A stretch of DNA of 64,000 bases, from the NCBI GenBank assembly GCA_020796225.1, contig CM036762.1:51508407-51572406 (forward strand). The letters run 5' to 3'. The position numbers and the translations under genes were made by a program. Numbering within the stretch: the first letter of the stretch is position 1; each line of letters opens with the position of its first letter. The notes beneath the pieces are model-generated. The model was not told the DNA's origin and did not search any database. It was given only the letters and a program-made list of their open reading frames with translations. This DNA comes from Arion vulgaris (taxonomy: Eukaryota; Mollusca; Gastropoda; Stylommatophora; Arionidae). Shown piece after piece: positions 54,401-63,890 of this stretch.

Positions 54401-54479
54401 GAGAGAGAGAAAGAGAGAGAGATCACTCTGTGTTATTTGTTTGTGATTTTAAGAGAGAGAGAGAGATCACTGTGTTATT

Positions 54480-54675
54480 TGTATGTGATTTTAGCCTAAG
54501 AGCGATTGTACAATGTGCCAGATATTCACCTACAAGTACGCCAGCACATCCGATTTCTGTGAGGCTTTTTATTTACTAGGGTAGCTTTCCTGGGTCCTAC
54601 ATCAGTCGCCTCTTACGACATGCCCTGTAGGACGCAGTGGTACTATTCTTTGCTTCCATTGCGAGCCCCGGAAAA
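54480..54675 (-). repeat. SINE family B copy
   Basis: Reverse: GCCTAAGAGCGATTGTACAA, TTTTTATTTACTAGGGTAGC, CGCCTCTTACGACATGCCCT, GCGAGCCCCGG. Confidence 0.82.
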
Positions 54676-54689
54676 GCACATAGGCAACT

Positions 54690-55260
54690 GAATTAGATGA
54701 TGTGTATTAGAGACGGCGACACGAATCCCATCTTGTTATGTTTATTGAATTACGCAAAATACCTTCTCTATCATAAAAACACACAATTATGTAGATATAA
54801 TTAAGTTTATATTTAGATCTAAGCCTCGTGAGTGTAAAAGCACAATATATTTCTTTGTTAGCCCCTATTTTCTCATTTTATTTCACAACTTTTTATTTTA
54901 TTAGAAATTAATATTTAGAAAAGTCTTTCGTTCCGCTTATTTATTTCATATTCATTCCACATTTTCCATTTTTGCCCTCGATTTATCCAAGGTCACATTT
55001 GCGTCAAGTGGTTGTATCGAACTTCTAATGTGGACTGACAGCGGTGAGCAATTTTACGATGTTTGTGGAATATCGATTGAATTTTAAGTCAGTGAAACTG
55101 GCTACTGTGTATCTTCGTTAAATATTCATTCTTTTTCTTACACTTTCGTTCTCACTGCTGGTTATCGCAGGATGCAGTTAGGAGAACAAAGGTGTCGTGC
55201 GCAGTTATCAGTGTGAGCTGTGGTTTCTCCGCTTTTGGTCCAACACATCTGACTTATGCA
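54690..55260. other. Central spacer of the palindrome, no gene seen
   Basis: AT-rich sequence without recognised features. Confidence 0.45.
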
Positions 55261-55264
55261 TATA

Positions 55265-55800
55265 CTTTTTGGGGGATACGGGGTCGTCCTGTGTGTTGTC
55301 GGAGCTCACAAGGGGAGCAAAGAATAGTAACACTGCGTCCAAAAAGACATGTCGTAAGAGGCGACTGAAGTATGGTCTAGAGAAGCTACCCTAGTAAATA
55401 CAAGGTGTTCAACTTAAAACAGCCCGGAATGGAGCTAATCTGGCATATATGTAGGAAATGGGAAGGTTCGTTATGACGTAGTATAGGTTGTGTGACGGTG
55501 TGTAATTGTAGTGCGGGAAGGGGCGATGAACAAATGTGACGTAGGACGAGCTAGTCAGAACCGGTTTAAATAGTAAATAAACACAACTCAATTTGTACCT
55601 GGCAACTTTCAAATTGTCAATGGAGCTGCAATTATCTTGAACACCCTGTATAAGCGTAGCAGAAATCGGATGTGCTGGCCTTCTTGTAGGCGCACAACTG
55701 ACACAGCATACACTCGCTTTTAGGCTCAGATGACATACAAATCACAAAGAGTAGCTTAACAGGTGATCGATATGGAGTGTTTGAAGAAGAAGAAAGAGGA
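55265..55800 (+). repeat. SINE family B copy split by a MITE
   Basis: Left part 55265-55398 ends GAAGCTACCCTAGTAAA(TA). The right part resumes at 55651 with TAAGCGTAGCAGAAATCGGA and runs to the GAAGAAGAAAGA tail. Removing 55401-55650 gives a continuous B element. Confidence 0.88.
55401..55648 (+). mobile_element. TA-flanked MITE (Tc1/mariner type), copy 2
   Basis: 248 bp, CAAGGTGTTCAACTT at the left and TTATCTTGAACACCCTG at the right, TA at 55399-55400 and 55649-55650. It shares the body (GGGCGATGAACAAATGTGAC, TAGTCAGAACCGGTTTAAAT) with the copy at 27507-27763 in reverse. The inside has no reading frame of note, so it needs a transposase from elsewhere. Confidence 0.93.
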
Positions 55801-55904
55801 TATCGGGTTAGCTTCTTCCTCTTCGATCTCCACAAATTTAGTGTTTCGGGTACGCCACGGAAAGACGAAGTGGAGTCTTGGTCATCTTTGTTCTTATGCT
55901 GACC

Positions 55905-56130
55905 ATGACGGTAACAGTCAAAAATATCTCTCTTTCTATCTCGTGATCACCGCTTAGACTGATGTACCAGATTTCCCCATAAATCTCATTCACGTGGACA
56001 TCTGATTCATGCAGCCTTAGCATGGATGTGTTTCGTCACATCTTCAGCGCCATTTTTAGCTCTGGTGCTTATCCTTCGACGATGTGTCCGGTTTTAGTCA
56101 GCATTTACTGGGTTCGCTCTCCGTCAGTCT
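55905..56130 (-). repeat. Inverted-repeat arm A (right)
   Basis: Inverse of 54180-54400 (see there). Followed at 56131 by GTCTTTGGCTGTCCCCAGCC, shared with 44770 (TTTTGCTGTCCCCAGCC). Confidence 0.8.
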
Positions 56131-56744
56131 TTGGCTGTCCCCAGCCGACCTGCAAGGCAGCAGGTTGCAGTCAGATATGAGTCACTGGCTGCTACATGCA
56201 CATGCAGATTGTGTGTAGTCCCACGAAGAGGGACGGAGCGTATAGGCCCATATACTCATTCAATTTGTCATGTTAAAGAGTACAAGCACTACATGCTTAT
56301 GCTTCTTAATACTGTCTATTTTCGTGCTAAGTTAAAGTTAATTGCATATCATTTACAGCGAAGCAGGACTTTTAGCGCCGCCGTTTTGGCGCGACCGTTT
56401 TGGCGCGACCGTTTTGGCGCTGGATTTTTTGGCGCAGAGCCGTTTTGGCGCCACCGTTTTGGCGCAGGATTTTTTGGCACAGAGCCGTTTTGGCGTCATT
56501 TAAAAATAACTTCATATTTAACTTAAATAACTGTTTTCAATAAATTATAAATTTTTAATAAATCCAATCAATGCAAAATATATAAATTAAAAAACGTTTA
56601 ACGAATACTGTTAAATATTTTACTTTTAGCCAATGCAAATAATCAACTTATAAAACTTGAATAAAGTTTAACGAATCTTGTTCAATATTTTACCTTTAAT
56701 ACGTTTTCCGAAAGTCCGTGTTTTTAATCCATCCAAAAATTATG

Positions 56745-57045
56745 CGCAATTCCTCTCAGTTTCAGTTTGGAATATCTTCATTGCACTCCGGACATGTCCA
56801 TAGGTGCTCCGATCTCCTTCGCAATATCTCCAACAGCGTCCAGCGACTGACGGTACCAGTTCTATTTTGATTGATGAGCCGACTCGTATACCTGTTGTAC
56901 CGTTCTTTTCTTGCCACACCAATCTTCAAACCCAGTTCTCGCAATCTAGTAGTTGACGTGGATTGGTTTAGATGAAGGTCGCCAGAACTTCTTGGAATGG
57001 TCTTCACTGAACTTATCGAACACATAAAAGTATCCTTCGTGATTC
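56745..57045 (-). mobile_element. RNase-H-class LINE 3' fragment
   Basis: Minus-strand: LRELGLKIGVARKERYNRYT, then LLEILRRRSEHLWTCPECNE, the end of an RNase-H LINE ORF. It lies inside the GCGCCAAAAC element. Confidence 0.8.
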
Positions 57046-57059
57046 AACTTTTCTTTGCC

Positions 57060-57480
57060 ACGCTTTGACGGAACATATTTCATTTTAATGGGTTCACAGA
57101 ATTATAATAATAGTATGTGATAAATTTATATAATTCTACTTATTTTGAGATTGAGTCTAGAACATTCTTACACTTTTATAGACTAAAAGCGCACGTGTGA
57201 TTAGGCAGAAGCGGCAAATACCGGATTAGGTCACTTTACGGGTAAACGGGTCAAGCTATTAACATTTGGAAGGGGCAGGATTTCTGACATTTGCGATGGA
57301 CAAGATATGACACTCAGTCGGTCAGCGTATCAATTCTCGATCATCTCAAATGAAACGGCTGATGATATAATTCAGACACCTGGCATTTGTTCCAATAAAC
57401 GCTGATGTATAAGTATATTGTTTCATTAGAGTTAATATAAATGTACACTCAAAATTAAAATAATATTAAGGTTATTGAAA
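57060..57480. other. Interior of the GCGCCAAAAC element, nothing coding seen
   Basis: AT-rich, no recognised domain. Confidence 0.45.
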
Positions 57481-57694
57481 TTTATTGAGGAATCTGTGCG
57501 CCAAAACGTCCTGCGCCAAAACATCCTGCGCCAAAACGTCCTGCGCCAAAACGGTCGCGCCAAAACGGCGGCGCCAAAACGGCGGCGCCAAAACGTCACG
57601 TACCGCATTTACAGGCCTTTGCGAATCAACCCCAGCATTTTAACGCTGTTTGTGATTTTTCTAGTCATTATTACGTTCAGTAGTTTGTCATTGT

Positions 57695-57840
57695 TTTCTG
57701 AACGGGTGGTGCTATCGATCTTTTGTAAAACCCCACGCGAAATAATTTGCAACCAAACTGTCCGTATCGTCATTCGATTCAGGGCGTCGAAGTTAATACA
57801 CCTAGTCACTAACCCCTAAGCCACAGACGCCACCCTTCCC
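57695..57840 (-). repeat. tRNA-like SINE head
   Basis: On the minus strand: GTGGCGTCTGTGGCTTAGGG then GTTAGTG (box A) and CTGAATCGAATGACG (decayed box B). Confidence 0.65.
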
Positions 57841-57883
57841 GTGCTCCATAGTATATATCAGTATCAGTATATATCGTTATATC

Positions 57884-58037
57884 CAGGGCCGTGCCGCCTG
57901 TTAGGCGGCACCGTAAGAGGGCGGCATAGCAGCAAAAGCAAACTTACAATGGAAGGTTATTTTAAGGGAAAAAAACATTCAAAGGGCGGCATTTCGAAGA
58001 CTTGCATCATACTGAGAAAATATACCGCACGGTCCTA
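57884..58037 (+). mobile_element. hAT-type MITE with 8-bp target duplication
   Basis: 154 bp. Starts CAGGGCCGTGCCGCC and ends ACCGCACGGTCCTA, so the ends are imperfect inverse copies. It is flanked by GTTATATC at 57876-57883 and 58038-58045. Eight-base duplications and CAGGG/TAGG termini are the hAT pattern. A second copy is at 51530-51712. Confidence 0.88.
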
Positions 58038-58045
58038 GTTATATC

Positions 58046-58544
58046 AGTATTGTTATTGTTGAAATCATTATATTAGAATTGTTGAATTCGTTATATCTAT
58101 ATTTTCATTATAGAATTCAGTTTTTGTCATTCTCATTCTATTTCTAGTGTAGATATAGAAATATTATTTTCAACTTTACAAGCCAGAGCAGACAGAAAAC
58201 GAATAACAGAAATGTCGTTCATGTGATTGTAAATTTAATGATTCCTTGGAGATCGGTTAAGCAAGAAAAAGTGGAACAGCGTAGCTTCGGCAGAACCTCC
58301 CTTTTCAACTAAAGAGCGTCAGAAGATTGAAGTGTGTTGTATGTTGCAAGTGATTTTTCTCTGAGGACTTGGATGATTGATGTGGTCGTTAGCTATTTTG
58401 TTAACACTGTATTATGTATTCTTGTCTTTTATTTCATGTATAGTTTTACTTCAGTAGTGTTGTGTGTATATCTGAATATGCAGTTCAAACGTGGAATGTG
58501 TTTGTTGTATAATACTTTCTCTCTTAGTTTGTTAATGACAGTTT
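58046..58544. other. AT-rich spacer, no gene seen
   Basis: A short frame with hydrophobic residues (58334-58546) has no recognised features. Confidence 0.45.
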
Positions 58545-58988
58545 AGTTCGCTAGCGCATGACGCCGTCTGGACAGGTCATGTAGTTCGCAAGCACAGACC
58601 ACCGCCTGGACAGGTCATGTAGTTCGCAAGCCAGACCACCGCCTGGACAGGTCATGTAGTTCGCAAGCCAGACCACCGCCTGGACAGGTCATGTAGTTCG
58701 CAAGCTAGACCACCGTCTGGACAGGTCATGTAGTTCGCAAGACAGACCCCGTCTGGACAGGTCATGTAGTTCGCAAGACAGACCACCGCCTGGACAGGTC
58801 ATGAGTTCGCAGCAGACCGCCGTCTGGACAGGTCATGTAGTTCGCAAGACAGACCACCGCCTGGACAGGTCATGTAGTTCGCAAGCCAGACCACCGCCTG
58901 GACAGGTCATGTAGTTCGCAAGCCAGACTACCGTCTGGACAGGTCATGTAGTTCGCAAGCCAGACCACCGCCTGGACAGGTCATGTGG
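58545..58988 (+). repeat. 37-bp minisatellite, about 12 units
   Basis: GTAGTTCGCAAGCCAGACCA then CCGCCTGGACAGGTCAT, with one short unit near 58801 (ATGAGTTCGCAGCAGACCGC). Confidence 0.96.
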
Positions 58989-59074
58989 TTCTATTCTTCG
59001 CTACTCTCAGGAAACCGCTGGAGGAAGGGCGGGGAAGATATTGAAAAGGTCTGAAGCGAAATAATTTACTTTAT

Positions 59075-59222
59075 AGCTTCATATTTCCCCATAAGGCTCT
59101 ATCCCTTTCAGCGGAAATGGCACGCCATCTGCAGAGAGTGGTACACAAAGCACGACACGAACTCCGTAGCTCCAATGACACTCCTATGGATCTCATGAAA
59201 AAATAGCACACTTGATTAGGTC
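59075..59222 (-). repeat. SINE family S1 body
   Basis: Reverse: CATTTCCGCTGAAAGGGATA-type sequence, complement of GGCACGCCATCTGC, and ACGAACTCCGTAGCTCCAAT. Confidence 0.7.
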
Positions 59223-59224
59223 CG

Positions 59225-59555
59225 AATTCTTCTTCTTCTTCGATCGCTCCACATGTACCACTTGTTAACCACTCTTTGTGATTTGTATGGGTTCTGAGCC
59301 TAAGAGCGATTATACGTTGTGCCAGTTATGCGCATCCACATCCGATTTCTTCGACGTTTTTTATTTACTAGGATAGCTTCCCTAGGCCACTGCCGCCTCT
59401 TACGACATGCCTTGTAGGTCGTATCGTTACTATTCTTTGCTCCCCTTGCGAGCCCCGCAACACACGGGTATGGTTCGGATTCGAATCCACAACCATCAGA
59501 ACAACAGGTAAACCTCTTAACCACTTCACCATAGAGAAGCCCAATGTATTTCCCC
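59225..59555 (-). repeat. tRNA-derived SINE family B, full-length copy
   Basis: On the minus strand from 59555: TCTCTATGGTGAAGTGGTTA then AGAGG (box A), GTGGATTCGAATCCGAACC (box B), CCCGTGTGTTGCGGGGCTCG, GGGGAGCAAAGAATAGTAAC, GCATGTCGTAAGAGGCGGCA, AAGCTATCCTAGTAAATAAA, CATACAAATCACAAAGAGTG, and a (GAA)n tail at 59228-59240. It defines the head missing from the other B copies. Confidence 0.88.
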
Positions 59556-59584
59556 AATTACGGAGAAATATGAAATACAGAACG

Positions 59585-59850
59585 ATAATTGATCTTCTTC
59601 TTCTTTGTGTTCATTCTTTACGACCAATTTTAATCACTCTTTGTGATATGATTAATCTTTGCCAAGAACGTGTATACGTTGCACATTGGTTTGGTAGGTC
59701 CCTAAACGCATAGACTTCTACACGTTTAGGACACATGCATCCGATTTCAGCCAAACCTCCTTAGTCGCCTCTTGCGACATGCGTGGCAGGTAACAGTGGT
59801 TCTATTCCTTACACCCCAAATTTGGGCCCCGGTAACCACTCGGGTGAACG
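59585..59850 (-). repeat. SINE family C copy
   Basis: Reverse: TTCTTTACGACCAATTTTAA, TTAGTCGCCTCTTGCGACAT, CCCAAATTTGGGCCCCGGTA then ACCACTCGGG. Confidence 0.83.
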
Positions 59851-59859
59851 ATAATAGAT

Positions 59860-60400
59860 GAAATATTGACATATGCCCAGTGTATCCCTTCCAGGAAGAC
59901 AAAGTCATGTACAGATAATATATTGACATAAAAACAGTGTATCCCATCCAGGGAAGACGCAGTCAGCTACAGATTAATTCTTGTAAAATAATACCGTCTG
60001 TGCCAACAGGGTCCAGAACAAACAAACAAAGCGTAACAGACATCGAATAATTGCTCAGATCCTGATAACGTTACAGAAACCCAACTTTGGCGCAGTGATA
60101 CGAACCTAATCTAGCTCGATAATCCACAGAACGAAACAACCAAGTTGTCAATCGTGGTCAACATCCCCTAGTCTTGGTCTTAGAATCAGACGGATTAGTC
60201 CTGTTGGTGCTTATTCTTTTGTTTATTATCATCCTTATCTTCATCATCATCATCATTGAAATTGGCATCGCCATGTATATCCCCTCCTTCAGTGTTCTCC
60301 GTCACTTCGTTTTTTCGTCTGCCACCTCTTTCACTTCATCTTTCCCCCATTATCTACTGCACGACAGTTCTTATAATAAAATGGTGGGAAGGGGGAATAT
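59860..60400. other. No supported gene; (CAT)n at 60240-60255
   Basis: A tandem pair GTACAGATAATATATTGACA / GCTACAGATTAATTC-type near 59870-59970. A plus-strand frame at 60174-60404 is hydrophobic because of an ATC/ATT-rich tract and is not convincing. Confidence 0.4.
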
Positions 60401-60404
60401 TTGA

Positions 60405-60535
60405 GACATAGAGATAAGAGATAAAATTCCTACAAAATATTATCACCATCTTCTAAATTACGTCGGGGGACCCTCGCCGGTGCTATGGAGTCGTCATGTA
60501 TAATAAAGAGATAGAAGCACACATGGTTATTCACC
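60405..60535 (+). repeat. SINE-like family F copy
   Basis: AAATTCCTACAAAATATTAT, GACCCTCGCCGGTGCTATGG, ACACATGGTTATTCAC. Confidence 0.7.
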
Positions 60536-60597
60536 CAAGTACTGTATGTGTTATTTTATTGTGTTGTAATCAGTTCAGTTTCTACTAGAATCATTAG

Positions 60598-61310
60598 TTA
60601 GTTTGTTCCTTTCGTGCCAAAGGCAGCACATAGGGCAGAGGTTTTAGATATCCATGTGATGCGGTTCTTTGCTAGCAGTTGGAGATCTTGTATGGTTTTA
60701 CATCCCAATAGTTTACTTTCTGTTGGATGGTTCTTCGAAGAGTGGTCTTTGGTCTTCCACGTTTTCTTTTCCCAATTGGTGACCACATAAGGACTTGTTG
60801 ATTTAGTCTCTTTTCGTCTGATCTAAGAACATGACCTAAATATTTCCACCTTCGTTTCCTTATAATATTTGATATGGGTTGTTGGTGTGTTCTATCTCTC
60901 ACTGTGTTGTTAGAAATGAAATCACTCCATTTTACTTTTAATAATTTTCGGAGACATTTATTCTCAAAGCTGTCCAGTTTCTTATCAATTTTCTTTGTTG
61001 ATTTCAACTTTCACAACCGTAGGTCAGTACAGGAATCACACATGACCTAAATAATTTAACTTTTGTGCATATACTAAGGTCTTGAGATTACCAGATATTT
61101 GTTAACTTAGTGAAGGCACTAGCTGCTATAGCAATACGAGAGTTTATTTCTTTCATCGTGTATCCGTTGTTTGACACTTTACTACCCACATATGTAAAAT
61201 GTATAACTTTCTCCAGTGTTTGGCCATTTATTACGATGTTGTTTGTCGATTTTGTGAGGTCCATAATTTTGGTCTTGGCAGAATTAATACTTTTATATTA
61301 TGAATGTTTT
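60598..61310 (-). mobile_element. LINE 3' part, same family as 21871-24178
   Basis: Minus-strand: INSAKTKIMDL, VIHFTYVGSKVSNNGYTMKE, CVIPVLTYGCESWN, KKLDSFENKCLRKLLKVKWS, RKRRWKYLGHVLRSDEKRLN, IGKRKRGRPKTTLRRT, and TSALCAAFGTKGTN at the end, followed by AACTAACTAA. Frameshifts present. Confidence 0.85.
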
Positions 61311-61765
61311 GTATTCTATTTGTATTTATTACAACTGCTTTCTACTTATCTGTTACACATACTGCACTTGTCTACAGAACCATCTCTCTAAAAGACTTTG
61401 AGATGCCTATGAAAAGTTACCGAAAACACTAGAAAAGAAAGAGTCACCAACAACGGCATAAGGAAGAATGCTAGGACTGAATCTTCCTTGAATTACATTG
61501 AGAAACAAAGAATGAAGGAGTTCGACCACTTAATAAGAATGCAATCAAACTTCACTGTAGACAGAATCTTCTACAAAAGAACATCAGGAAAGAAGGCGAG
61601 AGAAAACCACGAAAAAGATGGTTAGAAGGCATAGCAGAATCCTGTCGAAATGCAAAAATAGCTATCACCCAAGTCATTAGAACAGCGCAAGACAAAAACA
61701 TAAAACCACGACACTAGTCAACAAACCGATAACAGTGAAGGCAAAAAGAAGAAGAAGAAGAAGAA
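61311..61765 (+). mobile_element. LINE 3'-end fragment with (AAG)n tail
   Basis: Broken plus-strand frames: RVTNNGIRKNARTESSLNYI, then EKQRMKEFDHLIRMQSNFTV, then DRIFYKRTSGKKARENHEKD, ending at (AAG)n 61742-61764. Confidence 0.7.
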
Positions 61766-61789
61766 GGAAGTTCATCAAGCAAATTGAAT

Positions 61790-62790
61790 ATAGCAATATT
61801 TAAGCGAAAGGAAGAGGATCAGGACAACATTGAATAGACATATTCAAACAACGAAAGGAAGAAGATAAAGGCAAATTGAATATATAGACAATATTTCAAG
61901 AAGAAAGGAAGAAGGATACAAGAGACAACATTGAATATATAGACAATATTTCAAGCGAACGAAAGGAAGGAAGGATACAAAAGACAACATTGAATATATA
62001 GATAATATTTCAAGCGAACGAAAGGAAGGAAGGATACAAGAGGCAATATTGAATATATAGACAATATTTCAAGCGAACGAAAGGAAGGAAGGATACAAGA
62101 GGCAATATTGAATATATAGACAATATTTCAAGCGAACGAAAGGAAGGAAGGATACAAGAGGCAACATTGAATATATAGACAATATTTCAAGTGAACGAAA
62201 GGAAGGAAGAATACAAGAGGCAGCATTGAATATATAGACAATATTTCAAGTGAATGAAAGGAAGGAAGAATACAAGAGGCATCATTGAATGTACAGACAA
62301 TATTTCAAGCGAACGAAAGGAAGGAAGGATACAAGAGGCAACATTGAATATAATAGACAATATTTCAAGTGAACGAAAGGAAGGAAGGATACAAGAGGCA
62401 TCATTGAATGTACAGACAATATTTCAAGCGAACGAAAGGAAGGAAGGATACAAGAGAACATTGAATATATAGACAATATTTCAAGCGAACGAAAGGAAGG
62501 AAGGATACAAGAGACAACATTGAATATACAGACAATATTTCAAGCGAACGAAAGGAAGGAAGGATACAAGAGACAAAATTGAATATATAGACAATATTTC
62601 AAGCGAACAGGGAAGGAAGGATACAGAGACAACATTGAATATATAGACAATATTTCAAGCGAACGAAGGAAGAAGGATACAGAGACAACATTGAAATATA
62701 GACAATATTTCAAGCGAACAAGGAAGGAAGGATCAAGAGACAACATTGAATATATAGACAATATTTCAAGCGAACAAAGGAAGAACATAC
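61790..62790 (+). repeat. 59-bp minisatellite, about 16 units
   Basis: Unit includes TATATAGACAATATTTCAAG, CGAACGAAAGGAAGGAAGGA and TACAAGAGGCAACATTGAA. Uniform in the middle. The left edge (61790-61900) is diverged and the right-most four units (62580-62790) carry several single-base deletions. Confidence 0.96.
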
Positions 62791-63029
62791 CATATCTAAG
62801 AGATGTCACAGATCAGTAAACACTCCATCGAAACTCAATTCCTGCATCATCCATTTTATCAAGAACCAATGTTCTTCTTAACTATTTAGTTCTCCTCTTA
62901 TTCGTTCTCTCTAGAATTCAGTCGTAGTCAGTGCGCTTAATATGGCTCATTTAACTGATTGTTGCGTGAAGGACTTGCTTTCCTTAACATAGATATCTCT
63001 CACCACTCAGGCGATAGAGCAAAGATCGC
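62791..63029. other. Nothing recognised
   Basis: Short spacer between the 59-bp array and a repeat fragment. Confidence 0.45.
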
Positions 63030-63170
63030 CTATTTGCTCAGTATTACCGCAGCTACCCTAACGATTTTCTCCAGATCTGATCTGATCCAGTCTGACCACC
63101 TCAGATTTGTTGATTTTCGTACATCGCATCACTACTCAGGCAAACCTTGCTTCGACTTCAGAGGTTAATC
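63030..63170 (+). repeat. Repeat with GACCACCTCAGATTTGT
   Basis: Related to 32560-32700 and 40965-41060: TATTACCGCAGCTACC, CCAGATCTGATCTGATCCAG, GACCACCTCAGATTTGTTGA. Confidence 0.65.
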
Positions 63171-63204
63171 CAATTTCTTTTTTTTTAATGACTTTAGAGT
63201 TATG

Positions 63205-63274
63205 TTTTATCTTCTTATCTTATCTTATCTTGTCTTGTCTTGTCGTATCTTATCTTGTCTTATCTTATCTTAAC
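63205..63274 (+). repeat. (TCTTA/TCTTG)n pentanucleotide
   Basis: About 13 five-base units CTTAT/CTTGT. Confidence 0.95.
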
Positions 63275-63589
63275 CACATTTGCCGTGAAGCGTCATGGGG
63301 AGATTTAGTTTTAGAGTTATGTTTTAATGTATAATTTAATGAAATATTGTTACATTAAATTCATTCGTAGATTGTAGAATTGATATCTTGAATGAAACTT
63401 GTCAATAGTGTATGTCCTATATAAGACTTGTTCGCCTGAATGAGCATCTACGTGAATGAATGGACATTCATACAGTTCTGTTCTATATTTGACATGCATG
63501 TCATTGATGCTGCAGATAATATAATTGTTATTTCTTTTGTCATGGGTATGCTAGTGTTAACGGCAAGAAGAGAGAGAGAGAGAGAGAGG

Positions 63590-63890
63590 GCAGGCTTACA
63601 TCGACAGCATCGATTGTCGGAGAGTTTAGGATGGATAAGGAGAATGTTCTTCAGTATCTCGGCGACCTACTGTTGGATGAAGACACTAAAATTGGTGTTG
63701 GATCTACCAGCAGGAGTTTGGAATTACGCGTTGTACAAGTAGAACTGGATTCTTGAGGGAAAGATGGGAGTGTGTTTAATCAGAGAGCCACAGGAACCAT
63801 CAGTGCATTTTCCTCGACATCTGTTGGGGATACTGAGCACCTGTGAGTCTACCTGGAGTTCTGTCATTCCGCTTAGTAACCAATAACTAA
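63590..63890 (+). mobile_element. RNase-H-class LINE 3' end, 5'-truncated at (GA)n
   Basis: TCGACAGCATCGATTGTCGG, GTTGGATGAAGACACTAAAA, ATCTGTTGGGGATACTGAGC, TTAGTAACCAATAACTAA parallel 33050-33351 throughout. Preceded directly by (GA)n at 63569-63588. Confidence 0.8.

Larger units (their letters stand above)
56371..57598. mobile_element. Inverted-repeat element with GCGCCAAAAC-array arms
   Basis: Left arm 56371-56497 contains six TTTTGGCGC sites plus two one-base variants, spaced about 13-21 bp. Right arm 57498-57598 contains seven GCGCCAAAA sites in the opposite orientation. Spacer words match between arms (CCGTTTTGGCGCGACC; TTGGCGCAGGA). About 1.0 kb lies between, including a LINE fragment (56745-57045). 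There is no transposase inside. The class is unknown; arms made of subterminal tandem repeats suggest a non-autonomous DNA transposon. Confidence 0.75.

Noticed and set aside
58545..58988. Regular 37-bp repeats resembling a CRISPR array
   Set aside because: Units are contiguous with no unique spacers, in animal DNA. It is a minisatellite.
60174..60404. Hydrophobic plus-strand frame that looks like a membrane segment
   Set aside because: Driven by a (CAT/ATC)n-rich tract, non-ATG start, no homology; the opposite strand gives an equally artefactual Asp-rich run.
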